DNA of 63,342 nt from Pacificoceanicola onchidii (GCF_004804335.1 NZ_SRXY01000013.1:1-63342), one strand, 5' to 3'. Positions 54,723 to 63,342 are shown, counted from the first letter of the stretch. Made by a program: numbers and translations. Notes: a model not told the origin generated them from the sequence alone.

Positions 54723-55823
54723 TCAGGCCACCGCCTCTCCGGTGGTCTTGTCGAAAAGGTAGATTCTGTTGGTGTCGAACAGGTAGTCGCCGCTCTGCAG
54801 CGGGGCGCTGTCAGGGCCGACCTCAATCGCGGCCGAGACCTGCTTCGGACCGATATTGGCCGCGAGGAATTGGCTCGAACCGATGTATTCAGCGACCTCA
54901 ACCGTCAGTGCAATCGGGGCAAAACGCGACTCCGCGGTGCCGCCCTTGGCTTCGGTCGAGGCAAAATGCTCGGGCCGCAACCCCGCCACCACATTGCGCG
55001 CGCCGTGGTTCTGGACCGCCTGTTGCAAACGCGGCGGCAGGGCAAGATCAAACCCTTGTCCGACAATGCGCGGCTCCGCGCCCTGCAGTTCGGCATCCAG
55101 AAAGTTCATGGACGGAGACCCGATAAACCCCGCCACAAACAGGTTTTTAGGGTTGTTGTAGACCTCACGCGGGCTGCCGACCTGCTGAACGTTCCCTTTT
55201 TCCATGATCACGATCCGGTCCGCCATGGTCATGGCTTCGATCTGGTCATGGGTCACGTAAACCATTGTCCGATCGAGCTTCTTGTGCAGGATGGCGAGCT
55301 CCGTGCGCATGGTGGCCCGGAGCTTTGCATCGAGATTGGACAGAGGCTCGTCAAACAAGAAGCAATACGCATCGCGAACGATGGCACGTCCCATGGCCAC
55401 GCGTTGACGTTGACCACCGGAGAGATCTTTGGGTTTGCGATGCAGGTATTCGGTCAGTTCCAGCATGTCTGCCGCTACCTTGACCCGCTTTTCCACCTCA
55501 TCCTTGGGCGTGCCCGCGAGGCGCAGCGCAAAGGACATGTTCCCCGCGACGTCCATATGCGGATAAAGCGCGTAGGACTGGAACACCATGGCGATGTCGC
55601 GTTCCTTTGGGCGGGCCCAGGTCACATCCTTCCCGGCGATATGAATCGATCCACTGGTGACAGGTTCCAGGCCCGCAATCATCCGCAAGGTCGTCGACTT
55701 CCCGCAGCCCGAAGGCCCCACGATGACAACGAATTCACCTTCATCAAAGGACAGGTTCAAGGGAGGAATGACATTCACCGCCCCGTAGGACTTGGTGATA
55801 TCATTCAGTTGAACTCCACTCAT
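54723..55823 (-). CDS. CUT1 ABC transporter ATP-binding protein (UgpC/MalK-like)
   Basis: 366-residue ATPase with Walker A VGPSGCGKSTTLRMIAG (36-52), signature LSGGQRQRVAMGRAI (about 134-148), Walker B CFLFDEPLSNLD and a C-terminal OB-fold (MalK-type) regulatory domain of about 120 residues. It lies 36 bp upstream of the binding-protein gene. Confidence 0.95.
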   Translation of the reverse strand: MSGVQLNDITKSYGAVNVIPPLNLSFDEGEFVVIVGPSGCGKSTTLRMIAGLEPVTSGSIHIAGKDVTWARPKERDIAMVFQSYALYPHMDVAGNMSFALRLAGTPKDEVEKRVKVAADMLELTEYLHRKPKDLSGGQRQRVAMGRAIVRDAYCFLFDEPLSNLDAKLRATMRTELAILHKKLDRTMVYVTHDQIEAMTMADRIVIMEKGNVQQVGSPREVYNNPKNLFVAGFIGSPSMNFLDAELQGAEPRIVGQGFDLALPPRLQQAVQNHGARNVVAGLRPEHFASTEAKGGTAESRFAPIALTVEVAEYIGSSQFLAANIGPKQVSAAIEVGPDSAPLQSGDYLFDTNRIYLFDKTTGEAVA

Positions 55824-55871
55824 TTGGCTCCTCCTCCAAACTGTGTTTGATTTGCGCCCAAGACGGCGTGG

Positions 55872-56828
55872 TCAATCGGCCTCGCCAGCCCGGTTGATCT
55901 TGACCCGGCGAATGATTTCCTCATCTCGCAAGCGCTTGAATTCCTCAGGATCCCGCGTCGACCAGTCATAGAAGCCGCGCCCCGATTTCATGCCCAGTTG
56001 CCCCTGTTCCAGAAGCTGGCCAACTGGCGTTTCAGCGGGGTCTGACACCGTGCTGAGATCCGCCCAGACCGCTTTGGCCGCCGGGGAATTGATCAGGTCG
56101 AGCCCAGCCAGATCCGCGTGTTCGAAAGCCCCCATGGCAGGCAAACGCGAGGCATAACCGACCTTCAGGATCGTGTCGCAGGCCTCCGGCGTCACAAGCC
56201 CCTGCCCCACCAGAGAGGCAAACTCGCGCAGAACCGCGTGCTGGATCCGCGCCCAGAGAAACCCCGGAATATCCGGGCAAAGCACAGGGGTTTTACCCGT
56301 GGCCTGCAAAATACGGGTGGTTTCGGCAATGGCCCTGTCCGAGCTATGCGCCCCGCCGACGACCTCGACCAGTTCCACAAGATGGGCTGGTTGCGCGTAA
56401 TGCGCGATGCAGAAGTTGCCGGGGTCCTTAAGCGCCGATTGCAGTTCCGTGGCGCTCAATGCGGACGTGGTGGAGGACAGGATCGTGCCAGCGTCCGACA
56501 AGGATTCGACCTGGGCCAGAAGGTCCTGTTTCAGCGCCATATCCTCGGCGATGGCTTCGATAACAAAGCCTTTGCCCGCCACTGCCACTTCAAGTGAGTC
56601 AGTGGTTGCGATGCGTCCCAGAACCGCGTCCCGCTCTGCCGCGTCGGCCAAACCCTTGGAGACCAGGAAATCATAGGCCTTGCCGCAAAGCTCCCGCGCC
56701 GGAGCCAGAGTTTCCGCCCGGCGCCCCCAGAGCGTCACCGACGCCCCGCCAAGCGCCAGGGAAAGGGCAATCTGCCCTCCCATTGTGCCGGATCCCAGGA
56801 CCGCGCAGGTTGGTAGGTCAGCCGACAT
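55872..56828 (-). CDS. 3-hydroxyacyl-CoA dehydrogenase family protein
   Basis: 318-residue NAD-dependent dehydrogenase. The Rossmann motif VLGSGTMGGQIALSLALGG (9-27) and the catalytic-His segment IAHYAQPAHLVELVEV (about 144-159) correspond to the HFFNP...LVEV region of the family. PDIPGFLWARIQ follows the usual ANRxG-type helix. The start at 56828 overlaps the metallo-beta-lactamase gene by 11 bp. It resembles carnitine-dehydrogenase and 3-hydroxybutyryl-CoA types and could oxidise a hydroxy acid or hydroxyacyl-CoA. Confidence 0.87.
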   Translation of the reverse strand: MSADLPTCAVLGSGTMGGQIALSLALGGASVTLWGRRAETLAPARELCGKAYDFLVSKGLADAAERDAVLGRIATTDSLEVAVAGKGFVIEAIAEDMALKQDLLAQVESLSDAGTILSSTTSALSATELQSALKDPGNFCIAHYAQPAHLVELVEVVGGAHSSDRAIAETTRILQATGKTPVLCPDIPGFLWARIQHAVLREFASLVGQGLVTPEACDTILKVGYASRLPAMGAFEHADLAGLDLINSPAAKAVWADLSTVSDPAETPVGQLLEQGQLGMKSGRGFYDWSTRDPEEFKRLRDEEIIRRVKINRAGEAD

Positions 56829-57768
56829 AGTGCCACCCGCCGTTACGATTTTCAGCCAACCCTTTGGCAACAAAATCCTTCAGGCTGGCATCAATGGAGA
56901 CAAGGGCCCGCCATTCCCGAACCATGTTCTGATCATCGCAGCACTTGTCGCGCAAATCAGCGAAACTGATGCCGGGATTGGCCTTCATATGGGTGACCAT
57001 TGACGCCTCGACCTTGTCGACACGGGCGCGGCAATCCTCGATCAGTTCCTGGGTCTCGGCGGCGGTTTTCACCTCGTCATGGGCGAACAGAACCGCCTGC
57101 ACATCGCGCTCAACAAGAAACTTTTCGATCTTGTCAAAAGTGGCCCGCATGACATTGGGCTCTTCATACAGGTAAAGCACCGGGTTGAAGGGCGGCAGCA
57201 GCGGATCGGCAATCACCAATGTCCGTGTCGAGCGTTCTAAAAAGCCGATCTCACACATGGAATGGCCCAGAACTTCGACCACTTCGAGTTCGATACCGCC
57301 GCCAAGATCAATGACATCGCCATCCTTGACGAACTGGTCGATCGGGCCCTCTGTCGGCCCCATCCAGTCCAGGTATTCCTCATTCAGGTCAAAGCTTTCG
57401 CCTTCGGGGAAGGCGTGGACAATCGCCTTGGCGTTCAACATGTTGTCCGCCACACGGTCGGCGCGGCCCTCGTGGCCGACGATCGTGCACCCGGTTTCGG
57501 CCTTCAGCCAACCATTGTTACCCACATGGTCCATGTGCTCATGCGTCAGCAAAAGCAGATCCAGAGCCTCCCGCTTGATATCGAGCTCATCAAAAGCTTG
57601 TTCCAGCGCGGCCAACCCACCGAACAGTCCGCTGTCGATCAGCGCGGTCTTCTCGGTGCCGCGCACAAAGAACACCCGTGTCGCGGTTTTGCCTTCGTGA
57701 TCGCCCGGCAGCCCCATGGACACCGTTGCAAACGGGCCAGACTGATAGCTGATTACGGATTTCGTCAT
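56818..57768 (-). CDS. Metallo-beta-lactamase-fold hydrolase
   Basis: 316-residue MBL-fold protein with the metal motif LLTHEHMDHVGNN (HxHxDH, about 78-90), later His in VEVVEVLGHSMCEIG and Asp in VIADPLLPPF, and a C-terminal helical extension of about 90 residues. The start at 57768 has AGGAGA nine bases upstream; two earlier in-frame ATGs are less well placed. Between a crotonase and a hydroxyacyl-CoA dehydrogenase it may be a thioesterase or lactonase. Confidence 0.82.
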   Translation of the reverse strand: MTKSVISYQSGPFATVSMGLPGDHEGKTATRVFFVRGTEKTALIDSGLFGGLAALEQAFDELDIKREALDLLLLTHEHMDHVGNNGWLKAETGCTIVGHEGRADRVADNMLNAKAIVHAFPEGESFDLNEEYLDWMGPTEGPIDQFVKDGDVIDLGGGIELEVVEVLGHSMCEIGFLERSTRTLVIADPLLPPFNPVLYLYEEPNVMRATFDKIEKFLVERDVQAVLFAHDEVKTAAETQELIEDCRARVDKVEASMVTHMKANPGISFADLRDKCCDDQNMVREWRALVSIDASLKDFVAKGLAENRNGGWHYVG

Positions 57769-57782
57769 GACTGTCATTCTCC

Positions 57783-58577
57783 TCATCGCCCTTTGAACTC
57801 GGGGTCGCGTTTTTCCATGAAGGCCGCGATGCCTTCTTTTCCGTCATCGGTGGCAAACAAGGTGCCCAGAACACGTTGCTCCATGGTCAGCCCGGCGGTC
57901 AGCGCCGCATCAAGCCCGTCGTCCACCACGCGTTTCGCGTCTCGCAACGCCACCGGCGCTTGCCCAGCCAATTCCTGCGCAAAGGACATGGCGCGGGGCA
58001 TCAGCGCGTCAGGAGCGCAAGCCTCTAGTGCGGCGCCATAGGAGACGGCTTCGGCCGCGGTGATCATCCTGCCCGTCATCAGGATTTCCTTGGCGCGCAT
58101 GGGCCCCACCAAGCGGGGCAGGCGCTGGGTCCCGCCGCCTCCCGGGAGGAGACCAAGCTTGATTTCCGGCAGACCCATTTTGGTCTTTTCATTGACCAGA
58201 ACAAAATCGCAGCACAGGGCCAGTTCGAACCCCCCGCCAAGCGCATAACCGTTTACGGCGCAAATGGTGGCCTGCGGAAGATTGGCAATCGCGTCAAAGG
58301 TTTGCCGTGAACGTCGCTGAAAGTCGTCAAACACGGTCTGTGGTGCGCCGTGATAGCCGGCAATATCTGCCCCCGCTACGAACCCACGCCCGGTGCCGGT
58401 CAGGATCAGCACCCGAACTTCTTCCTTTCGGGCATAGAGATCAGTGGCATACGCTCCCAACGCGGCCTGAATCTCGAAGTTCAGCGCCCCGAGCGCTTCT
58501 TCCCGATCTACCCGAAGAACCTCGATTGGCCCGTGCCGTTCCAGCACCAGATTTGGGTGCAACCTGTCCTGTGTCAT
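57783..58577 (-). CDS. Enoyl-CoA hydratase
   Basis: 264-residue crotonase. Both catalytic glutamates are present: [17 protein letters not shown] and [21 protein letters not shown], with the oxyanion-hole segment [13 protein letters not shown]. It is therefore a competent hydratase. It overlaps the CaiB gene by four bases, and its TGA overlaps an upstream ATG of the MBL gene. Substrate unknown. Confidence 0.92.
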   Translation of the reverse strand: MTQDRLHPNLVLERHGPIEVLRVDREEALGALNFEIQAALGAYATDLYARKEEVRVLILTGTGRGFVAGADIAGYHGAPQTVFDDFQRRSRQTFDAIANLPQATICAVNGYALGGGFELALCCDFVLVNEKTKMGLPEIKLGLLPGGGGTQRLPRLVGPMRAKEILMTGRMITAAEAVSYGAALEACAPDALMPRAMSFAQELAGQAPVALRDAKRVVDDGLDAALTAGLTMEQRVLGTLFATDDGKEGIAAFMEKRDPEFKGR

Positions 58578-59761
58578 CCCAAAGCTCCCGCCTTGCGAAG
58601 GCTGTTCAGGCGTTTTTCTCCAAGAAGCTCTGACAGAATCTCCTCTGTATGCTCTCCAACGCTTGGCGGCGCATGGCGCAGGGATACCGGCGTTGCACTC
58701 ATGGTAATCGGATTGGCGATGGCCTTGATCTCACCGGCTTTGGGGTGCTCCATCGTCACAAGACGGGGCGAATCCAGATCGACCAGTTCCTGCATCGCTT
58801 CGCTCGAATTGCGGATTGGCGCTGCCCAGACATCGGCAGCTTCCAGGATCTCCATCAATGCTGCCGTGGTCTTAGTTCGGGTGCTTTCATCAATGCGCAG
58901 CTTGGTTTCGTCGCGCTGGTTCCAGGGGTCCATCGCGGCCAGACCGGGATCCTCCAGAAGATCGGCAAGCTTGGCCAACGGGCACATGGCGATGGCCACC
59001 CAACCATCCGAGGTCGGATGCGCGCCATAAGGGGCATCGTTCCAGCAAGACGCCACCCCGGCGCTAGACCGTTCGAGGCTGATGCCCTGATTGAGGACTG
59101 CAAAGTTTTCTTGCCCCATGAGGTTCAGCGTCGCCGAATAGAGATTGGTTTCGACCTTTTGCCCAATGCCGTGGCGGTCGCGGGCAATCAGGGCGCTCAG
59201 AATTGCAATGGCAAGGGCTTGGGAAGCTGCAAAATCAGCGATTGGCGTGCCACAGGCGGTCGGCGGATCCTCGGCTCGGCCCGTGTTGAACATCACCCCA
59301 GACATGGCCTGGATCAAAAGGTCCTGCCCCGGCATCCCCTTCTCGGCAAGGTAACTGCCTGCCCCCCAACCAGAGCCCGATGCATAGATGATCTTCGGAT
59401 TGGCAACCTTGAAATCCTCATAGCCAAGACCAAGCCGATCCATCACGCCAGAGCGGAAGTTTTCGACCACAACGTCGCAGTGTTTGGCAAGATCCAGAAG
59501 CGCCTCGCGCCCTTCCGCGCTTTTGAGGTCAACGGACAAGGAGCGCTTGTTCCGGTTGAAGGACAGGAACGCGGCGCTGTCGCCGCCAACAAACTCGCCA
59601 ATCATCGGCATGGACCGCATCCACTCGCCTTTGCCCGGCCGTTCCACCTTGAGAACATCGGCCCCCATATCAGCGAGCGTTTGTGTGCAAAGCGGGCCCA
59701 GCATCATTTGCGTGAAGTCGAGGACGCGAATGCCTTCCAGAGCTTGAAGTGGTTTCGTCAT
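58574..59761 (-). CDS. CaiB/BaiF family CoA transferase
   Basis: Class III CoA transferase of 395 residues. Features are LEGIRVLDFTQMMLGPLCTQ (8-27), GADVLKVERPGKGEW, and the catalytic Asp in CGTPIADFAAS. It moves CoA between carboxylic acids, so it would activate the pathway acid without ATP. It is the first gene of an eight-gene minus-strand run through the ABC transporter, 44 bp from the LacI operator, and diverges from the lacI gene. Confidence 0.92.
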   Translation of the reverse strand: MTKPLQALEGIRVLDFTQMMLGPLCTQTLADMGADVLKVERPGKGEWMRSMPMIGEFVGGDSAAFLSFNRNKRSLSVDLKSAEGREALLDLAKHCDVVVENFRSGVMDRLGLGYEDFKVANPKIIYASGSGWGAGSYLAEKGMPGQDLLIQAMSGVMFNTGRAEDPPTACGTPIADFAASQALAIAILSALIARDRHGIGQKVETNLYSATLNLMGQENFAVLNQGISLERSSAGVASCWNDAPYGAHPTSDGWVAIAMCPLAKLADLLEDPGLAAMDPWNQRDETKLRIDESTRTKTTAALMEILEAADVWAAPIRNSSEAMQELVDLDSPRLVTMEHPKAGEIKAIANPITMSATPVSLRHAPPSVGEHTEEILSELLGEKRLNSLRKAGALG

Positions 59762-59804
59762 TGGATTGCTGCCCTCCCCTGGCCTCGAATCGCACCAAAT
59801 TTGC

Positions 59805-59826
59805 CTTGGTAATACGCTTTACCAAG
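59805..59826. promoter_or_regulatory. LacI-type operator between the CaiB operon and lacI
   Basis: TTGGTAATACGCTTTACCAA (59806-59825), flanked by C and G, has eight-base arms and a central CG. It lies between divergent genes and matches the site at 48441-48462. It probably mediates autoregulation and control of the CaiB-transport operon. Confidence 0.82.
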
Positions 59827-59891
59827 ATCCGCTTGCGCGACGCAAGAAAAATCGGGACATTGTCTCTAAGACACGGATGAGGGCGCTTCGC

Positions 59892-60893
59892 ATGGTAACG
59901 ATGGCTGAAATCGCAAAGAAGGCGGGCGTATCGCCGGCCGTGGTTTCGCGTGTGATCAACAATGATCGGGCGCTGCGCATCGGCAAGGAAACGAGAGCGC
60001 GCGTTGAAGCCGTCATCCGAGAACTGAACTATGCGCCCAATGTTGTCGCTCAGTCCTTGGCTTCTTCAAAGTCGGGGCTGATTGCCGTTGTCGTCCATGA
60101 CATTGCCAATCCCGTCTACGGAGAAATCCTGCGCGGCGCTCAGGAGCAGGCAAACAAGCTCAACAAAGCGATCATCCTCGGGGATGCTTCCGCTGGCATG
60201 GTGAGCAATACCCGGTTGGCCCGTATGATCGGCGGCGGCGGTGTAGACGGACTGGTCCTACAAGCCGCTGGCGCGTTTTCTGACGAGATCATTGCAAGTG
60301 CTGTGCGACAGGAGGTGCCAGTGGTGTTGTTGCAAGCCGGCATGAACATCGATGCACATCTTGTCCATCTCCCGGACCATGAAGCCGCAGAACTTGCTAC
60401 TCAGCATATTATCGACTTGGGGCATAAACGGATCGGCTGCCTAGCAACGCAACAGGGCCTGACCTTTACCGATCAGCGGCTCGCAGGTTGGCGCCAAGCG
60501 ATGGGCAGCCATGTCAACGAGGACCTTGTTGTGTATTCCGCTCCGCATTCTGACGCGGGCGCTGAAGGCACATCGGAATTGTTGGACCGGCACCCGGATC
60601 TGACAGCGATCGTTTGCTTTAATGTGGTCTCGGCTGTTGGCGCCTTGCGAGAAATCCGCGCAAGAGGTCTAAACGTGCCGGATGATCTGTCGATTATTGC
60701 CATTCATGACGTAAAATTCGCACAAGACCTCAGTACCCCGCTATCCGTGGTGTCCACCCCCTTGGCAGAAATGGGGCAGTTGGCTGTGGAAACTGTGTGC
60801 TCTCCGCCGGAAACCTCGCAATCAACGACCAGAGTTCTTACGAAACCAACCCTGTTGCTGCGAAACAGCACATCGAAACCAAGGCAGGTTTAA
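59892..60893 (+). CDS. LacI-family transcriptional regulator (CoA/ABC regulon)
   Basis: 333-residue repressor with helix-turn-helix TMAEIAKKAGVSPAVVSRVI (residues 3-22) and a periplasmic-binding-like sensor domain. I choose ATG 59892, eight bases after GAGGG; ATG 59877 is also possible. It is distinct from the LacI at 2906 in both helix-turn-helix and predicted operator. The C-terminus is divergent and short. Effector unknown. Confidence 0.88.
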   Translation: MVTMAEIAKKAGVSPAVVSRVINNDRALRIGKETRARVEAVIRELNYAPNVVAQSLASSKSGLIAVVVHDIANPVYGEILRGAQEQANKLNKAIILGDASAGMVSNTRLARMIGGGGVDGLVLQAAGAFSDEIIASAVRQEVPVVLLQAGMNIDAHLVHLPDHEAAELATQHIIDLGHKRIGCLATQQGLTFTDQRLAGWRQAMGSHVNEDLVVYSAPHSDAGAEGTSELLDRHPDLTAIVCFNVVSAVGALREIRARGLNVPDDLSIIAIHDVKFAQDLSTPLSVVSTPLAEMGQLAVETVCSPPETSQSTTRVLTKPTLLLRNSTSKPRQV

Positions 60894-61039
60894 GCTCTGC
60901 GAACCAAATTCCAACTCTCAAGCGCTGCAAGAAAGGGTCATCTCACACGAGGTAAAAAGACCCAAGTTGTGACGAGTGCCTTGCCTTCCCTCGTTTCGCA
61001 CCGGCCTATCGGGACAGGCCAAGACAACGCGGCCCGCAA

Positions 61040-61879
61040 TCATCCCTGCCGCGGTGCCCCAAATGCTCGAAGCACCCGGCGAGCGGCAGCTTCGACCGGA
61101 TCGTGGGTTTCTTTCAGGATCGTCACCCGGTCAAAACGGCCCGGGTCAGCGTTGACTGCGTCCCGAAGGGCTGCGCCGAACGCCATGCGCAGCTCAGTGC
61201 CGATATTGAACTTGCAGATTGCAGTCTCCCGCGCGAGCTTTGTGCGTTGCGCGACAGGCACGCCGGAGCCGCCGTGGATGACCAAAGGCACAGCCGTCAC
61301 CGCTTCGATGGCTTTGATGCGGGCCTCATCGAGGCCGCCTTCCTTGTTTTCCTGCAAATGCACATTTCCCACAGAGATCGCCATGGCGTCGACGCCGCTT
61401 TCGCGTGCGAAAATCGCAGCTTCTTCCGGGTCCGTGCCGTTGGAGCCTTCGCCCCCGGAATACCCCACAAACCCAATCTCGCCTTCACAGGAAATCCCCG
61501 CCGCGTGGGCAATCTCGGCGATGGCAGCGGTCTCGTCGATGTTCTGCTGCAAGGGCTTGCGCGAGCCGTCGAACATCAGCGAGGTAAAGCCGCTGTCCAG
61601 CGCCTCTTTGCACTCCTCAAAGGTGTAGCCGTGGTCCAGATGCGCCACCACAGGCACCGAGGCGTTTTCGGCCAGGTGGCGGAACATCTTGCCCAGAACA
61701 GGCAACGGCGTGTGCGCTCGGCAGGACGGGCCCGCCTGCAAGATCACCGGCGCCCCTTCGGCTTCGGCGGCGGCCACATAGGCGCGCATGTCTTCCCAGC
61801 CGAGCGTGACCAGCCCGCCTACGGCATAGCCCTCTGCAAGGGCAGGTTTCAGAACGTCGGCGAGAGTGACAAGCGGCAT
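61040..61879 (-). CDS. iolJ: Class II aldolase, probable 6-phospho-5-dehydro-2-deoxygluconate aldolase (IolJ)
   Basis: 279-residue zinc aldolase of the Fba/GatY/IolJ family. Metal and catalytic segments are VVAHLDHGYTFEECKEALDSG (core VVAHLDHGYTFEE), GSRKPLQQNI, VIHGGSGVP and KFNIGTEL. It would cleave the product of IolC to dihydroxyacetone phosphate and malonic semialdehyde. The start at 61879 is preferred over an upstream ATG at 61939 overlapping iolB. Last gene of iolC-iolB-iolJ. FbaA activity is an alternative, but context favours IolJ. Confidence 0.85.
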   Translation of the reverse strand: MPLVTLADVLKPALAEGYAVGGLVTLGWEDMRAYVAAAEAEGAPVILQAGPSCRAHTPLPVLGKMFRHLAENASVPVVAHLDHGYTFEECKEALDSGFTSLMFDGSRKPLQQNIDETAAIAEIAHAAGISCEGEIGFVGYSGGEGSNGTDPEEAAIFARESGVDAMAISVGNVHLQENKEGGLDEARIKAIEAVTAVPLVIHGGSGVPVAQRTKLARETAICKFNIGTELRMAFGAALRDAVNADPGRFDRVTILKETHDPVEAAARRVLRAFGAPRQG

Positions 61880-61922
61880 GAGAGTCTCTTTATCGGGCAG
61901 GGATCGGGAAGCGCGAAAACGC

Positions 61923-62759
61923 TCACTTGAACTTGGCAATCATGTCCTTGATGCCGGGGATCGTTTCGATCTGATAGGCATGGCTGGGCTGGAAATACTG
62001 CACGAGGCTGCGCTGGGTCAGCCCGCCAAGGATCGTGAAGTAGTACATCTCGTAGCCCGGCAGCACCGCGCAGGGATGGTAACCATTGTCGATGCAGATC
62101 GTGGAGCCGTCGACGATGTGATAGGCATCTCCCGGCTTGCCATCCTCGCGCTGGAGCATTTGCAGGCCGGAGCCGTGGTTCGGCTTGAACCGGAAGTTGT
62201 AGGTCTCGTCGTGGCGTGTCTCATCCGGCAGACGGTTGGTGTCATGCTTGTGCGAGGGAAAACCGGACCAGCCCCCCTGCCCTACCGTGAACAATTCACT
62301 GACCAGAAGGCGTCCGACCTTGTCATGCTGCTTCTGGCCGAGGATGTGTTTGATCTTGCGGTGGGTTTTTGTGTCATCAGAGCCGTATTGCACGAGGTCA
62401 TGCTCGCGCACGTCAAAGGGGTCGAGAACCTTGTCATAGCGCGCCCCGGCGATGAAGGTTTCGGTCTCCTCTGACACACAAACCAGCGTGACCTTGGCCC
62501 CGACCGGCACATAGACACCCTCCGGCTCGCCATCCCAGACATCCTCGCCCCGATTTCCCAGCGCGGTGAAATGAACCCCTTCGATTTCCACATTCACGCT
62601 GCCTGTCGCGGGCACGATGCAGGTCTCATAGCCCGGTACTTGATACTCAAACGCCTCGCCGCGTTTCAACTTGACGATGTTGAAATAGTTGAGCGGCACT
62701 GTTGCGTCGTCTGCGTCCACGATGGGTTTGTTCTGATTGTCGAAGGGAGCGATATGCAT
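61923..62759 (-). CDS. iolB: 5-deoxy-glucuronate isomerase IolB (copy 2)
   Basis: 278-residue cupin isomerase. GFPSHKHDTNRLPDETRHDETY holds the metal ligands (core GFPSHKHDTNRLPDE), and NGYHPCAVLPGYEMYYFTILGG the last His. An AAAGGA site precedes ATG 62759, 11 bases after iolC. It differs clearly from copy 1 at 47264 in sequence, so the two are not a recent duplication and may serve different inositol isomers. Confidence 0.92.
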   Translation of the reverse strand: MHIAPFDNQNKPIVDADDATVPLNYFNIVKLKRGEAFEYQVPGYETCIVPATGSVNVEIEGVHFTALGNRGEDVWDGEPEGVYVPVGAKVTLVCVSEETETFIAGARYDKVLDPFDVREHDLVQYGSDDTKTHRKIKHILGQKQHDKVGRLLVSELFTVGQGGWSGFPSHKHDTNRLPDETRHDETYNFRFKPNHGSGLQMLQREDGKPGDAYHIVDGSTICIDNGYHPCAVLPGYEMYYFTILGGLTQRSLVQYFQPSHAYQIETIPGIKDMIAKFK

Positions 62760-62770
62760 GTCGGGTCCTT

Positions 62771-63342
62771 TCAGGCCGTTGTCGGACCAGGATGGGTTGT
62801 GAGGAAGCGATCGAGTTGCCCCGTCGTGGGCATGGCAGGGGCACAGCCGGGCTGGCTGACCACAATGGAGGCGCAGGCCGAGCCGCGCAGCACGGAATCG
62901 CGCAGGCTGTGCCCGTCCGCGATGGAGGCGAGCAGACCGGCCATGAAACTGTCCCCTGCCCCATTGGGCTTTACGGCGGTGACAGGAAAGATCCCGGTAC
63001 GAATTTCCTCGCCCCCGGCAAAGGTCACGGCCCCGCCTTCGCCCATCTTGTAGATCACCATTTTCCCTTTTGCGGCGAGATCGCGGGCCTTGTTCAGTCC
63101 CTTGTCCAACCCGCCGGCCATAAAGCCGAACTCTTCGTCATTGCCGACGATCAGGTCGCTCTCTTCGCCCGCGCGGGAGAGGACTTCGGCAGCCACATCC
63201 GCAGAAGGCCAGCTGTAAGGACGATAGTCGATGTCAAAGATGATCGGCAGACCCGCCCGCTTCGCATTCTCAAAGGCGCGGAAGGTCGCGCTGCGCGATG
63301 GCTCGGCGGCAAATACCGTCCCGGCGGTGATCAGGGCGGAAA
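62771..63342 (-). CDS. iolC: 5-dehydro-2-deoxygluconokinase IolC, C-terminal part (continues from the left end)
   Basis: C-terminal part of the PfkB kinase that starts at 536 across the circular join. It contains the family signature KPNGAGDSFMAGLLA with the catalytic Asp and anion-hole GAGD, and ends TTHPGPTTA. Bases 63216-63342 repeat the left end, so the non-redundant coding part ends at 63215. It is followed 11 bases later by iolB. Confidence 0.88.
   Translation of the reverse strand, partial: SALITAGTVFAAEPSRSATFRAFENAKRAGLPIIFDIDYRPYSWPSADVAAEVLSRAGEESDLIVGNDEEFGFMAGGLDKGLNKARDLAAKGKMVIYKMGEGGAVTFAGGEEIRTGIFPVTAVKPNGAGDSFMAGLLASIADGHSLRDSVLRGSACASIVVSQPGCAPAMPTTGQLDRFLTTHPGPTTA
63216..63342. 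repeat. Terminal overlap, right copy
   Basis: Identical to bases 1-127; see the left copy. It marks the closure point of the circle. Confidence 0.95.

Noticed and set aside
53673-55850. 725-codon plus-strand frame opposite the CUT1 binding protein and ATPase
   Set aside because: Antisense shadow across two genes and an intergenic gap.

Overview
The window is a complete circular plasmid with its ends overlapping. Bases 1-127 are identical to bases 63216-63342, and the iolC reading frame passes through the join in phase, so the true molecule is a 63,215-bp circle. It replicates by a repABC system (repA 7700-6516, repB 6516-5548, repC 5372-4098, all minus strand) with three parS-type palindromes and an antisense RNA gene between repB and repC. 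RepABC replication, high G+C, a split metH, late cobalamin genes beside nrdHIEF, and nsrR-nnrS-nnrU together suggest an alphaproteobacterium, most likely Rhodobacteraceae (Roseobacter group). That placement is inference. I see no transposase, conjugation, toxin-antitoxin, rRNA or tRNA genes.

Layout by region. 62.8 kb through the join to 4 kb: iolC-iolB-iolJ (minus) diverge from two Gfo/Idh/MocA dehydrogenases (plus), with a LacI regulator. 4-8 kb: repABC. 8-11 kb: crotonase, acyl-CoA dehydrogenase and APH-type kinase, resembling a 4-hydroxyacyl-CoA catabolic module. 11-14 kb: a ZntR-like MerR regulator and a Zn/Cd/Pb P-type ATPase, each with a CTCTAG...CTAGAG operator. 14-19 kb: late cobalamin genes cobT, cobU, cbiB, cobQ, cobO. 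19-23.4 kb: class Ib ribonucleotide reductase nrdHIEF plus a MazG-like hydrolase, preceded by a NrdR-like box and a cobalamin riboswitch. 23.4-27.1 kb: B12-dependent methionine synthase as two overlapping genes. 27-31 kb: small membrane and lipoprotein genes and a membrane-anchored AraC regulator. 31-36 kb: NAD-dependent formate dehydrogenase (fdsA and an fdsG-fdsB fusion). 36-39 kb: DUF454 gene and nsrR-nnrS-nnrU. 39-48 kb: a second inositol operon, iolG, a CUT2 sugar ABC transporter, iolD, iolE, a phytanoyl-CoA-dioxygenase-like gene and a second iolB. 48.5-60.9 kb: a second sugar-type regulon.

The genes group into two LacI-controlled systems. The first shares a perfect 18-bp palindrome (TTTGCAACCGGTTGCAAA) at 613-630 and 39086-39103. 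It joins the two halves of an inositol pathway: uptake, IolG, IolE, IolD, IolB, IolC and IolJ. IolA is not on the plasmid.

The second shares a different palindrome (core TTGGTAA-N6-TTACCAA at 59805-59826, near-copy at 48441-48462). It links a divergently transcribed LacI gene, a CUT1 ABC transporter, a CoA-thioester set (CaiB/BaiF transferase, enoyl-CoA hydratase, metallo-beta-lactamase-fold protein, 3-hydroxyacyl-CoA dehydrogenase) and a distant operon encoding a solute-binding-like protein without a signal peptide, an SDR and a zinc alcohol dehydrogenase. I cannot match this combination to a described pathway; it is the best candidate for a new catabolic system here.

A third theme is cobalamin economy: late B12 synthesis, B12-dependent MetH, and a B12-independent ribonucleotide reductase behind a B12 riboswitch.
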